DNA of 64,000 nt from Pogona vitticeps. Taxonomy: Eukaryota; Chordata; Lepidosauria; Squamata; Agamidae. The notes beneath the pieces are model-generated. The model did no database searches. It was not told the DNA's origin and worked only from the letters and a program-made list of their open reading frames with translations. Positions 36,925 through 46,738 of the stretch are shown piece after piece (position 1 is the stretch's first letter; every line of letters begins with the position of its first letter). A program made the translations under genes and the position numbers. Where the stretch lies: contig NC_135792.1 of assembly GCF_051106095.1 (NCBI RefSeq), positions 14,193,501 to 14,257,500 on the forward strand, written 5' to 3'.

Positions 36925-37080
36925 CAGAGTTGGTTGAGTTGGTTTAACATTCCCTTCTTCAGGAGGCGCCCTGGAACCGTGCAGCTTGCCCAAGGCTATG
37001 GAGACCAAGGAACTTAACTTCCAACCCCTGTACCTAGCTCTCTGAGCTATCCTTCCAGGCAATTAGTGTCCTTCAGATCA
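36925..37080 (-). mobile_element. tRNA-derived SINE (degraded), minus strand
   Basis: The reverse complement starts GGAAGGATAGCTCAGAGAGC and has a B-box-like GGTTGGAAGTTAAGTTCC, then a body with CGCCTCCTGAAG. It resembles the SINE at 6325-6500 in opposite orientation. It lies in WDR88 intron 10. Confidence 0.55.
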
Positions 37081-37286
37081 GTGGGACAAGTTGCAACCAA
37101 CTTATTCCATTAATTTTAGGAGGAACTAAATGCAACTATGGAGGCTTATTTTACAGTCTCTGTATAGAGTTATGTACAATTTGAATCCCTTGCATTTGCA
37201 AGGAAAAAAATAATATGCCTTTCCATTTTCAAGCTTAATATATGTATTACATTAAAATCACTTTTTTTTCATTTTAAAACATCTAG

Positions 37287-37424
37287 TGCGAAGAATGTAA
37301 GAAATCTTTCCTGATCTTCCAGAACAATGAAGACCAATTAGAAACAAAGTGTGTTTTCTGTCGACTAGCAACTCACACCAAAAATGTTTTACCAGTGCCT
37401 CCAACTTTGCCTACTGATCTCTAA
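37287..37424 (+). CDS. WDR88: WDR88 exon 11 (C-terminus and stop)
   Basis: The acceptor AACATCTAG is followed by CEECKKSFLIFQNNEDQLET, then KCVFCRLATHTKN and a proline-rich end closing in PTDL and TAA. Two CxxC pairs (CEEC and CVFC) about 24 residues apart suggest a small zinc-binding ribbon after the propeller. Human WDR88 has the same pattern (CERC ... CVFC). The human protein extends further in a serine-rich tail that is absent here. Confidence 0.93.
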   Translation, partial: CEECKKSFLIFQNNEDQLETKCVFCRLATHTKNVLPVPPTLPTDL

Positions 37425-37592
37425 AGCAATGGAAAAAATGTATGCATTGTAATTTAAAGAAAGCACACCTCAGTGTTCATAATGTAATGTGTTAAAGTCA
37501 TCTGCCTACATGTATGGAATTCAGAAACTTAAAAAAAATCCAGGCTGAATTTTAAATTCTCCCCACCCCCACGCACATATATGTGGTAAGAC

Positions 37593-37598
37593 ATTAAA
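37593..37598 (+). terminator. WDR88: Possible WDR88 polyadenylation signal (ATTAAA)
   Basis: ATTAAA lies about 170 bp after the stop, the first poly(A)-type hexamer in the 3' flank. No further test is possible from sequence alone. Confidence 0.4.
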
Positions 37599-37875
37599 AG
37601 TAATTTTATGCCAAATCTGGCAGAGCATGATCAGTTTAGAGGTCTACAAGTGTCCCACTGATTCATAAGGGTAAAATAAGAATTGGTAATGTCAAAGATG
37701 TTGCCAACATTTCTACTGCAAGTTTTATGCAGCTCTTAAGTTTAATTGAAAACATCATCTTAACTCAAATCCAGTGGGTGGAATATATATACTCAATCCA
37801 TACAATATACACTGCAGTGGTTGATAAATGGAACAAATGATTGTATGGGATGGCATCTATAAACTCATAGACATA

Positions 37876-39317
37876 CAGTGGTGCCTTGCAAGACAATCTC
37901 AAAAGACGAAAATCGCTGTCTTGCAAAACCCAGTTCCCCACTGAAATGCATTGAAATCTATTTAATGTCTTTCAATGGGGAAAAATCAGTGTCATGTGAA
38001 AATTGTCCATTGAAGACATCATCTTGCAAAACACAGTTCCCCATACCATATTGGGGAAAAGCAATCCCCTCACCTGCACTGCCTTTGGAAATGCAAGGGG
38101 TCTCAGATGGCCATCCCCTTTTTTTCTCTCTCTAGCAAAGAAAGAGGATAAAAGGAGTCAAAGCAGCCCCTTAGTTCCTGATAATGATGACTCCTTTTGC
38201 CCTGATCCTTTACCACAGGGGAGAAAGAGAGGGAGAAAGCAATACAAGAAATCACCAGAACTTGCTGCCTTTGGAATAGATCCTAATAAGAAAAGAAAGA
38301 TAAAAAGGAATCTAGAAAAACCAGGGAAATCACAAGGACAATCCCCATTAACACAAATTATGCAGTTGAATTCCCCACATTTGGGGAAATCATAGGGATC
38401 AGCAACACACCCAAAGTGCAACGGATGAGCCTCCCCCTGGGAAAAACACTTTTATGACATGGTATTTGCCCTGCAGGGTATGAGTTGGAATGGCCCTTTC
38501 ACTTCCTACCCCCTTCTGTCCCCTGACCCCCCCCCCCCAAGTCATGGTGACCCCCTGGCTGCACCTCTCACTCAGTACAGGGCTGCACAACCCCAGTCCT
38601 GCTAGAGGCCAAGAGAGCTCCTCAGTGTTTCGGGTGCCCAGTGCATATGCTAATACCTGTGCATTAGAGGATTGTGGGAGGAACACTTAGCCCCTGATGG
38701 GGGTCCTGCGGGGCACCCCAAAACACTGAGGAGCTCTCTTGGCCTCTAGCAGGACTGGGGCTGTGCAGCCCTGTACTGAGTGGGAGGTGCAGCCAGGGGG
38801 TCACCATGACTTGGGGGGGGTCAGGGGACAGAAGGGGGTAGGAAGTGAAAGGGCCATTCCAACTCATACCTCAGAGGGGAAACACCATGTTGTAAAGTGT
38901 TTTTCTCAGGGGGAGGCTTATCCATTGCCATTTGGGATGCTGCTGATCCCTATGATTTCCCCAAATGTGGGGAACTTAACTACATAATTTGTGTTAATGG
39001 AGGATTGCCCTTGTGATTTCCCAGCTGTTTTTACAATCTTTTTGCCCTTTGTTTTCTGGCTGTTTTTGCCATTCTCTATCATTTAAGTTTGCAGTCATAT
39101 CCCCATTGGCAATGCTTTGCAAGATGGCTTTTTCTGCCATTGAATTAATGTGTGTTCCAGTGGGGGGGGGGGAATCTTGCAAAACAGGGTAAAAAAAACC
39201 ATCTTGAGGCAAGGACCCAAATATCGTTCATAGCAGCAATGACAATCTTTTTGCAAAGTGTAACATCGCTCAAAAAAGTCATTGTCTAGTTTTTGCGAGG
39301 TAATCGAGGCACCACTG
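37876..39317. mobile_element. Tc1/mariner (Tigger-like) foldback element, 1.44 kb
   Basis: Ends CAGTGGTGCCTTGCAA and GAGGCACCACTG are inverted and flanked by TA (37874-37875 and 39318-39319). Much of the element is one long palindrome. The arm at about 38318-38640 (CCATTAACACAAATTATG ... GGAATGGCCCTTTCACTTCC ... CTCCTCAGTGTTT) is mirrored at about 38715-39035 with few differences, around a spacer of roughly 70 bp. The outer parts are also mirrored, more loosely. The ORFs on both strands are mirror images of each other, with no transposase. Confidence 0.85.
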
Positions 39318-39399
39318 TACATGTATGTATGTAGAGACAGAGAACAGATTTAAAGAAGTACTTGTTTTTGACTGTACAAGTAAAGGTATAATAACAACA

Positions 39400-39509
<110 letters not shown>

Positions 39510-39665
39510 TGCCCATTAGGCATCCGGGGCCACTCTGGGCAGTTTACAACAGATAAACAATAGAATAACAAAATAATACATATACAAAATAATACATACA
39601 AAATAATAATAATACAATTGGGGCGTAAATCAAATATCATAAAGTGCAGTAAAACAAGTACATAC
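39510..39665 (-). mobile_element. L2-like LINE 3' end, minus strand
   Basis: The plus strand reads CCGGGGCCACTCTGGGCAGT then TTACAAC. This is the reverse of the end motif GTTGTAAACTGCCCAGAG seen at the L2 element near 59992-60055. The AAT-rich tail precedes it, as expected for reverse orientation. Confidence 0.65.
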
Positions 39666-39669
39666 AATA

Positions 39670-39745
39670 CAATTGTAGGCATCCTTCAGTCTTGAGAGAC
39701 AATGGTAACGGTGCTCTCAATAGTGGTCTTGGAACAACAAATTAC
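39670..39745 (-). mobile_element. 3' end of the LINE family of copies A and B
   Basis: GTAGGCATCCTTCAGTCTTG followed by AGAGACAATGGTAAC and TTGGAACAAC is the reverse complement of the 3' terminus of copies A and B (TTCCAAG ... TACCATAGTCTCTCGAGACT ... GGATGCCTA). It is a very short 5'-truncated fragment or a SINE sharing that tail. Confidence 0.65.
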
Positions 39746-39979
39746 AGTTCAAAGCATAAAATATAAAACACAAGAAGCATGGCTCCAGTTTCCCATATCC
39801 TGAAGTAGCTTTAGAAGACAGGCCACTTCAGGCCACTGGGAAATTAAAAACTTCCTCTGCGCATGCGCTGCACTGGTTACAATTTTTTTAAAAAAAATTA
39901 AAATATCCTCACGGGCAGGGAAGGAGACAGGAGGGGGGGCAGCAAGAGGGATTCCCCCCCCCCTTTTCTTTGGTGACTT

Positions 39980-40560
39980 GCTTTAAATGTCAGGTGGACA
40001 CACCTGCCTGCCGAATCCACTGCCTCGGTTGAGGAGGGGAGCCCCTCCCGCCCTCCTTCCGCCTCCCCCCCCCACACAGAGCCGCCCTCCTGGCAGGTCG
40101 TTGCCCCCGTGCCCCCCCCCTCTCTTTCTCGGCGGAGGGGGCGGGGCGGGGCGGCTCTCCGCGGCCCCTTCGGCCTTCTTTGCTGCCCCTGCGAGGCGAG
40201 TCCAGGCGCCCGACGGGGACGGGGACCCGCCTTCGCCCCGCGTCCCTGGCACGCGCCGAGCCCCCTCCTCCTCCTCCGCGCCCCCCTCCCACCACGACCT
40301 CTGAGGGGGGGGGCGTCCAAGCGGGGCTCGTGGAGCCGCGGGCAGTCCCTGTCACGGAGCGAGCCCGTGCCTGCCCGGCTCACGCAAAGAGCGCCTGAAT
40401 GACAGAAAAGGAAGCGCCCGGCTACTGACGAGAACCACCGGCCGAGAGGGAAGGAGGGGCCCCCGTCTCCCCCCCCAGCCCTGCCGGGACTCTCTCTCAC
40501 GCGCACACTGAGGCGCCAAGCCTTTGAAAAACAGCTTGACGGGGGTGGGCGCGGCGCGGT
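39980..40560. promoter_or_regulatory. CpG island without an assigned gene
   Basis: A roughly 580-bp block is very GC-rich with many CpGs, in contrast to the AT-rich surroundings. It lies 2.6 kb after the end of WDR88 and about 250 bp before the tRNA-Thr gene. Long open frames on both strands reflect the base composition; none shows a recognised domain. It could be the promoter of an unannotated transcript in either direction, an upstream promoter of LRP3 (20 kb away), or an open-chromatin region linked to the tRNA gene. Confidence 0.65.
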
Positions 40561-40808
40561 CCCGGTTTTAATAGCCACGTGGATCTCGGACAGAGGCAGA
40601 GATCAATTATTGTACTCTCATTTTCTATATAATGCAATTTTTTTTAAAAAAATGCAATATACCAGCTTTGTAGGCGGCGGCCATAAGAAACCGAAAACAT
40701 TTTCCACGGAGGTGAATGATCAGAGCCACGCTTTCTTGTTATGTAATTGCCGAGCAGACCGTTCTCTGAGATACATGAGGCCAGCTCTGCCACTTGTAGC
40801 AGCACGCG

Positions 40809-40882
40809 GGCGCCGTGGCTTAGTTGGTTAAAGCGCCTGTCTAGTAAACAGGAGATCCTGGGTTCGAATCCCAGCGGTGCCT
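40809..40882 (+). tRNA. tRNA-Thr (anticodon AGT)
   Basis: This 74-nt cloverleaf has acceptor stem GGCGCCG paired with CGGTGCC (one G-T pair), D-arm GGCTTAGTTGGTTAAAGC, anticodon stem CCTGT/ACAGG and loop CTAGTAA (anticodon 40843-40845). Variable loop and T-arm (CTGGG TTCGAAT CCCAG) follow. A box TGGCTTAGTTGG (40816-40827) and B box GGTTCGAATCC (40861-40871) are consensus. As far as I can recall, the sequence equals the standard vertebrate tRNA-Thr-AGT. CCA is not encoded, no intron is present and a T-run follows, so this is a real gene and not a SINE head. Confidence 0.98.
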
Positions 40883-40901
40883 CTTACGGGCGTTGTGATT
40901 C

Positions 40902-40908
40902 TTTTTTT
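40902..40908 (+). terminator. Pol III terminator of tRNA-Thr
   Basis: Seven Ts lie 20 bp after the tRNA, the usual RNA polymerase III stop signal. Confidence 0.85.
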
Positions 40909-41364
40909 CACATGTAGTTGTTTCCCCCCCCTCGTATTTCAGCGGAAATTACTTGTTTATGTGTTACACAGCAATCTTTTTAGGGGGAAACTGCATAAAA
41001 AGGGACACGGACGCATTTGTGCTTTAAAAGAGTTCTTCCCAGCTTTGGTGTACACACGTTTGCAGAAAACATGGCCAGGTGTCCTGCTAACAGAATTTTT
41101 CTTGGCCTATCTGCATAAAGTAGGAGTGATCCTTTAGTATACAGTTTGTCTTAAGACCAAGTGTATAGTTTGTTTTGTTTAAAAGCGTCTTGTTAATGTG
41201 CAGAGTTAATTAAAAAGAGACACAGTAATTGAGAGAGAAATTACGAGTTAATCTGGGTTTATACAGTATATGACAGTAATTTGTGAACTTCCGTTTTAAA
41301 CAATGGAGTTTATTTGTCAAATAACTTAACTGGTAAAAAATGCACTAAGAAATAAGAGGCGGCT

Positions 41365-41881
41365 GACACACTTCAGAGATAAATGTCCATTTTATTGTTT
41401 TTCCTTCTTTCCCTGTATCATGCACAGTTCAGCTTCCCAGTCCTCTTGATTTCAATGAGCTTTGCTTCAAAAATGAGCAATGTGCCTTAGTCCAAAAACC
41501 ACAAACAAAAAACAACAAAGCTTCAGCTCCCGCTCAGGGGCCTGGGCACAGCAGCCTCGCCGGCCAGATGGCATGGGCAGCTCTCCTTGTTCATCACTTC
41601 TGCTTGCAAGGCTAAAGCAGGTGCCCATTTATTGACATGATGGAGAAAGTGTACTGATGAGATGGAGTCTACAAGTACTCCTGCCCGTCCGTCGTTTTAA
41701 AGCAAAAAACTGGATGCCCCAGATCACTCGGAAGCTTTCTCAAAATCCGGACCACACAGACAGCCCAAGACGTTTGATGACCTGGAGGGTACCACACCTC
41801 CACCCATCCAAGGATCATAACCAAAGCAGCTGGTCTGGCAGAGAACACAGAAGAAGGCCTCTCAGGCATCTCTTGGCAAAT
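41365..41881 (-). other. Possible 3' terminal exon of a minus-strand transcript
   Basis: On the minus strand a strong acceptor (CTCTTTTTTTTGCTGCAG) ends at 41882. The downstream frame is open for about 70 codons (ICQEMPERPSSVFSARPAAL ... CFKTTDGQEYL, stop at 41669). A non-coding stretch then holds CAATAAAA near 41387-41396, a poly(A) signal in the right place. I do not recognise the peptide. The real gene order here (WDR88, LRP3) predicts no minus-strand coding gene, so a non-coding RNA or a retrocopy is also possible. No upstream exon was identified. Confidence 0.35.
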
Positions 41882-42025
41882 CTGCAGCAAAAAAAAGAGA
41901 GACAACATTAATTAGCTGACAACTTGCTTCACTCAGCTTACCGCATGCAGCCTTTGAAAAGAGGAGCAGTTTTCACACCTTATTTATCTAGTGCTCCAGG
42001 TTAATTAATTTAAGTAGAAGATTTA

Positions 42026-42430
42026 CAGTGGTGCCTCGAAAGAAGCTGCGCAGCTGTACGAGCGCCGCTGCCACCCGACGGGCTCTGACAGGGATGGGGA
42101 CGGGACGGGATGGGGCGTGGGGTGGCCTGGCGCCGGGAGGCTGAGCCTGGTCCAGGGCTACGGGGGGCCGCTCCCTTCCTTTCAAATCAAGGGGGTAATG
42201 TCGACCCTAAAAAAGTTCCCTGACTCCTGCTCTAACCGTTTGGGCAAAAGAGCTACTGTACAAAGAAGCAGCCTCTTCACCACCAATGGTTAGCAATCTG
42301 AATTTCCCGCCTTTCCCCTCTGCCTTTTTCTGTTCGTAAGTCGAACTCGGGTCGCAAGTACTGTAGAAGCAAAATTTTGTGGCCGGAGCTGGTTGTAAGT
42401 AGGGATGTTCGTTAAGTCGAGGCATCACTG
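42026..42430. mobile_element. Tc1/mariner (Tigger-like) MITE, 405 bp
   Basis: Ends CAGTGGTGCCTCGAAAG and AAGTCGAGGCATCACTG are inverted copies flanked by TA (42024-42025 and 42431-42432). The GC-rich interior (42050-42180) is unlike the other copies and may be an insertion or a different internal segment. Confidence 0.83.
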
Positions 42431-42953
42431 TATCTCTGACTTTTCAAATGAATTGTCCTCAAGGTAGCATATAAACAATTGTAGCAGTACCCACACAGAA
42501 AAACCCTGAAACCTGCACCATTCAGCAGTTCCTTGTTTCCCATCTAATGAATGGGTTCACGGCATGCTTTTCTCCAGGGCTTTGAAAAATTTCCTTTTTT
42601 GGACCTTAACTTCCAGATTCCCCTGGCCATCATGACCAACATGATAAAAAACAATGCCAATTTTTTGTCTTGCGTTCTGTTTCATATTTTAAATGTCTCT
42701 CCTGCCACAATAGGGAGCTGATTTCCTTTCTCTTATGACTGCTGAGCCACAAAGTGCATAGGTTTGACACTGGGATCCCTCCTAAATCTTTCATAACTTC
42801 TTTCTCCCATCATAATTTGTGACTGCACCTATTTGGGATTTGGGTTTAGTGGCAGTCCTAATACTAGAGAGCCACTGAATAAAAATTTGTTAGGCAAATA
42901 ATCTCCGTGCAACAAATAATCCAAGAAATAATGTAAAGATGCTGTTCATGTTA
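42431..42953. other. Intergenic DNA, nothing recognised
   Basis: AT-rich sequence between two TA-flanked elements, with no ORF, RNA gene or repeat signature. Confidence 0.5.
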
Positions 42954-43360
42954 CAGTGGTGTCTCGATTTACGAAATTAATCCATATTGGAACGGTGGCC
43001 GTAACTCGAAAATTTTGTAAGTCGAAGCAAAATTTCCCACAGGAATGCATTGAAAACTGATTAATCCATTCCGGCTGTTTTTGGTTCTTATGTCAAGGCG
43101 CCGTTCGTAGGTCGAAGCATTAGTTCCCATAGGAACTAATGCAAAGCCAGTTAACCCTTCCTCTACCACTAGGGGGAGAATTTTTCTTCTTTTAACCTAA
43201 GATGACAGGTTAAAAAAAGGGCAGGAAAGGAGGGAGGGAACACCTTTTAAACAGAACACCTTTATAACCAAGCACCTTTTAAACCAAGCTAAGCACCTTT
43301 TAGGTTAAAAAAATGGCAGGAAAGCAGGGAGGGAAGGAAGGAACAATGGGGAAAAGAGGA

Positions 43361-43452
<92 letters not shown>

Positions 43453-44252
43453 AGGTAATCACTGGGGCACACAGACCCCTCAGACAAAGATTTGTGCTGT
43501 TAAGCACAAAAAGAGAGAAGAGAGAGAGAAGACAATGAGGAGGGAAGAAACTTGAGTCTAAACTCCATTTTAGAGTAAACCAGCCAGACAGCCCCTCACA
43601 GAATATTTTCTGATTTTAAAACAGACCTTGGAGCCACGTTTTAAACACATACATTTTAAAACTAAAGAGAGGTCACAGTACACAAACCGTAGAAGCCACA
43701 GAATGCAAAAATAAATACTGTAAATAAATTTTACATTTTAAATTTACTGTACAGTCTAATTTGCACATTTAATTTTAATTTAATATTACAGTCTTCTACT
43801 GTTCACATTTTAAATCCACACTGCAAGACCCATCAGAGCACAGAAACATAACCCCCACCTAGCCCTACCCCCCATCAAGCTGCAAGAAAACCTGTACAGT
43901 AAATACAGTGTACTCACCCAGAACAGGCAGTCTCTCTGTTTTAAAAAAGATTGTCAAAAATCCAAAAATCATTTTTTTAAAAAAAGCCAAAACAAAATAC
44001 AGTCCGTACAGTACAGTACCAGGCAGTCTGAAGACTCTGTATCCACTCTCTAACCGCTGGGACAAGCAAGGTAGCAGACAAGTAGCCTCTTCGCTGGCCA
44101 ACGGTTAACTGAAAGTTCAAATTTTGTGCTTTCCCTGCTTCCCCCGTGGTTTTTGTTTGTCTGTAAGTCGAGGCTCCAGCCGCAAGCCGAAGCAAAATTT
44201 TGCGGCCGGAGTTTTTCGTAAGTCAAAATTTTCGTAAGTTGAGGCACCACTG
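42954..44252. mobile_element. Tc1/mariner (Tigger-like) non-autonomous element, 1.3 kb
   Basis: Ends CAGTGGTGTCTCGATTTACG and CGTAAGTTGAGGCACCACTG are inverted and flanked by TA (42952-42953 and 44253-44254). The first 200 bp and last 150 bp share motifs (GTAAGTCGAAGCAAAATTT, GGAATGCATTGAAAAC) with the copies at 23792 and 31839. The interior is non-coding and includes an AAAG microsatellite. Confidence 0.85.
43360..43452. repeat. (AAAG)n microsatellite
   Basis: About 23 tandem AAAG units inside the TA-flanked element. Open frames through it are artefacts. Confidence 0.97.
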
Positions 44253-44254
44253 TA

Positions 44255-45169
44255 TTTTGATTACTATATGACATAGGGATGGTTGTATTTTAAATGTCTG
44301 CAAGGAACAATGTGAGGTCATGTGAGTAGAAGTAATCTGTGGGGATTTAATATGTTGCTTGTATAGGGTAGAATAAATAGGGAACATTATTTCAGGAAAA
44401 AGATGCTTATTATGAAAGATGCAGAGATATGGCTAGGGTGCTAAATGCTCACTCATGCCCTATAGAGAGTTTAAAACCAAGAAAGACAGGAGGGCATTAT
44501 CCTGAAATTATCAATTACATAAAAAAGAAGCAGATTACATAAGAGAAAGTCATACTTCATGTAACTCTTGCTGTAACTAATGCACCCTGTGGACTCAGGA
44601 TTTGGGGTTGTGCACTTACTCCTTTTGCTTCCTGTGAGTCAGCCTCACTGAAGCATTATTCCACCATTGCAAAATGTTCTTTGTTCTGGTATATTAAAAA
44701 TGCATGGATTCAGAAAGTAGAGTTTAAAGAGCCAAAGATCAATTGAATGTGAATTGTACTAAGATGAGAGGGGGTAGGAGACACTATTAAATTGTTGTTT
44801 AATAGTTGCTGTATTTGGCTGAATGAAACTCTATTTCTGGGACATTTCTGGCATTTCTGGGACATCCTTGAAGTCAAGATGGTGTATAGGCATGCCACTT
44901 TAAAATTCAATCAAATTAAGGCATGTTTAGACAGAACAAATGAAAATATAAATTAATAAAGGAACACTGCAGTAGAATAACCTAGGAAACAAAGAGCATA
45001 AATATGAAGTACTGCTCCTCAAAGGGACAAGATTACAAAGGACAAAAACAAGTCTAAATGGCAAACTTTTCAGGAACTTATAGAATTATTTATTTATTTA
45101 TCCAGCAACATTCACGAACAGAGGCCAGAATCCTATGATTTGTTGCTTGGCCGTTAAATGCTATAGCAT
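44255..45169. other. Intergenic DNA, nothing recognised
   Basis: AT-rich sequence with no coding homology, RNA gene or clear repeat. Short direct repeats (TTTCTGGGACAT) occur near 44830-44860. Confidence 0.45.
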
Positions 45170-45306
45170 AAATTGCAGTGGCAAAATGCTACTAGTTAAC
45201 AAGTCACTGTATGGATCCCTCATTATGTACCAATAGTGTGAGCTGGGGCATGATGAGGGGTCTAAGCAATTACTTGTTAACTAGTGGCAATTAACTGTTG
45301 CAATTT
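45170..45306. repeat. Inverted repeat, 58-bp arms and 21-bp loop
   Basis: Arm 45170-45227 (AAATTGCAGTGG ... ACTAGTTAACAAGT ... CCCTCATTATG) is mirrored by 45249-45306 (CATGATGAGGGG ... ACTTGTTAACTAGT ... GCAATTT). It resembles the core of a foldback MITE; no target duplication was found. Confidence 0.75.
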
Positions 45307-45935
45307 ATTCCACTGCATTTAGATATAACTAATCAAGTGAATTACAGACCCTTTCTTGGATGTGCTCCTTAATATAGTGGAGGGGTTTGAATGTGTCAGT
45401 GAAGCTGAGAGCAATATCGTCAAGAGGCCAGACTCCATTCAAAGTCTGGACTCCTAACAGAGTTACCCAAGGCTGAAAGGCAACAGCTGAGGCACCACAC
45501 TAAGATGCAACCACTCTTTTCAGGAATAACAGCCCCATCAGCAGAAAAGAAGGAATAGTAGCAATGGTGATGGGCGTGAAGAAACTTCTGGACAGTAACT
45601 TCTGGGCATCAGAGGTAGCTAAATGCAACACTGGTGGAGAAGGCAACAGTAGTGACACTCAAGCTAACTTTAGTTAGTACTATGCAGAAGGTGGCAATGG
45701 TAAACCACTATTTAACTTTCTTTACCATGAAAATCTTATGATGAGACAGTCCAGAATGAAACAAGAGATACTGCTGGAAGAGGAGACTGCTAGGTTGGAG
45801 AGTACTCAATCAGCTACTGGGGAAGAGCAAAGAAGAAGCATGAATAGTTCTGTTGCTAATGACACAACTAGAGTAAAGCTGAAATAATGTCTAGGGGTTG
45901 ACATGTACAGATTTGAAAGGAAAGTCCAATGCTGC

Positions 45936-46513
45936 TGTGGGTTCTTCGGAAAATTGCGGCAGTTCCTCTGTTTTAGCGGGAAGAAAGGACGGAGACCTTT
46001 TAAAATCTTACTCAATTCCAACTTTATTAACTGGTGGTGTCTCAACTGTGACACTGAATGGACCAAAACATGACAGATCAGGTAACTATCCATAACTTGA
46101 CAACATTGATTGTTCTTGTAAACGAAGGTGATTTACTGCAGAGCTGGACCAAACCCTTCGTGATCTGTAATCTTGCAATGGGGAGCACTCCGCATCGCAC
46201 AAACCATTCCACAGCATGGGTGACGCGCCCAGTCGCCCTCCTTCGGTGGGGTGTTGTAGATTGGGTCTGGACGTATCACTTTCCTCACTATCCATTCCTG
46301 CGTTTCAAACACAGTCTCTCCTCCTCCTTTTGTCTCCGGGTCAGGTAACAAGCCTCCAACTCTTAGATTAGGAAAATCTTTAAGAAGATCCTGCGCCTTC
46401 TCATAGTCTAGCTTGCTCTTTTCTTTCTCCGCCTGGGCATTGCTCTCCTTTCTCTCCTCTAATCTACTCCTGAACCTCCTTTCTCCCCCTTCTTTTATAT
46501 CCTCCTCCCACAT

Positions 46514-46564
<51 letters not shown>

Positions 46565-46738
46565 AGAGCTTTCTTTCTTTCTTTCCCTCCCTTCCTCCAC
46601 CAGGCAAACCTCTACCTCCTTTTTCTCCTCTACTAAGGTTTCTTTCATCTCTCCTATCTCACCCCCACAGGCTCCTTTTTCCTCTTTGGGTGTTTCTATC
46701 AGTGAGGACGGCTCACTTGCCTCCTGCTTTCCTTCACA
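45936..46738 (-). mobile_element. Solo LTR with a long internal reading frame, copy 1 (in RTE LINE)
   Basis: A perfect 5-bp duplication, GCTGC, flanks it (45931-45935 and 46739-46743). Read on the minus strand it begins TGTGAAGG and ends AACCCACA. An AATAAA lies near 46018 (minus strand), followed by a short U5-like end. The minus frame is open from the LTR's first base to 46133, about 200 codons, and matches the frame in 54510-55295. Shared blocks are PSS, EVCL, FPNLR-GG-LPDPE and EGDW-R-PCCG-VCA-RS. An AAGA/TTTC microsatellite interrupts it. The family is unassigned; a broken fossil, clearly older than a recent insertion because the two copies differ throughout. Confidence 0.75.
46514..46585. 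repeat. (AAGA)n followed by (TTTC)n microsatellite
   Basis: About 12 AAGA units turn into TTTC units, forming a purine/pyrimidine mirror that could fold. It lies inside the LTR at 45936-46738. Confidence 0.95.

Larger units (their letters stand above)
5300..37424 (+). other. WDR88: WDR88 gene locus (WD-repeat protein, 11 exons proposed)
   Basis: Spliced exons at 6811-6921, 8068-8156, 14328-14391, 15793-15931, 17716-17845, 29667-29851, 31046-31128, 33720-33788, 36678-36770 and 37287-37424, plus a candidate first exon at 5300-5398, total 1200 bp (399 aa plus stop). Phases match at every junction. The protein is a WD40 beta-propeller of about seven blades followed by a C-terminal pair of CxxC motifs (CEEC and CVFC). 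I recall that this layout matches vertebrate WDR88, formerly the PQQ- and WD-repeat protein; human WDR88 is longer (about 470 aa), mainly at the termini. The molecular role is not established; WD40 propellers generally act as protein-binding scaffolds. Introns are large and full of retroelements, the longest being 17846-29666 (about 11.8 kb). The exons look intact, with no stop or frameshift. The exon 10 donor is non-standard. Confidence 0.9.

Noticed and set aside
39898-40578. A 226-codon open frame on the minus strand in the CpG island
   Set aside because: All six frames are open for long stretches because of the high GC content; the product is Arg/Gly/Pro-rich with no domain.
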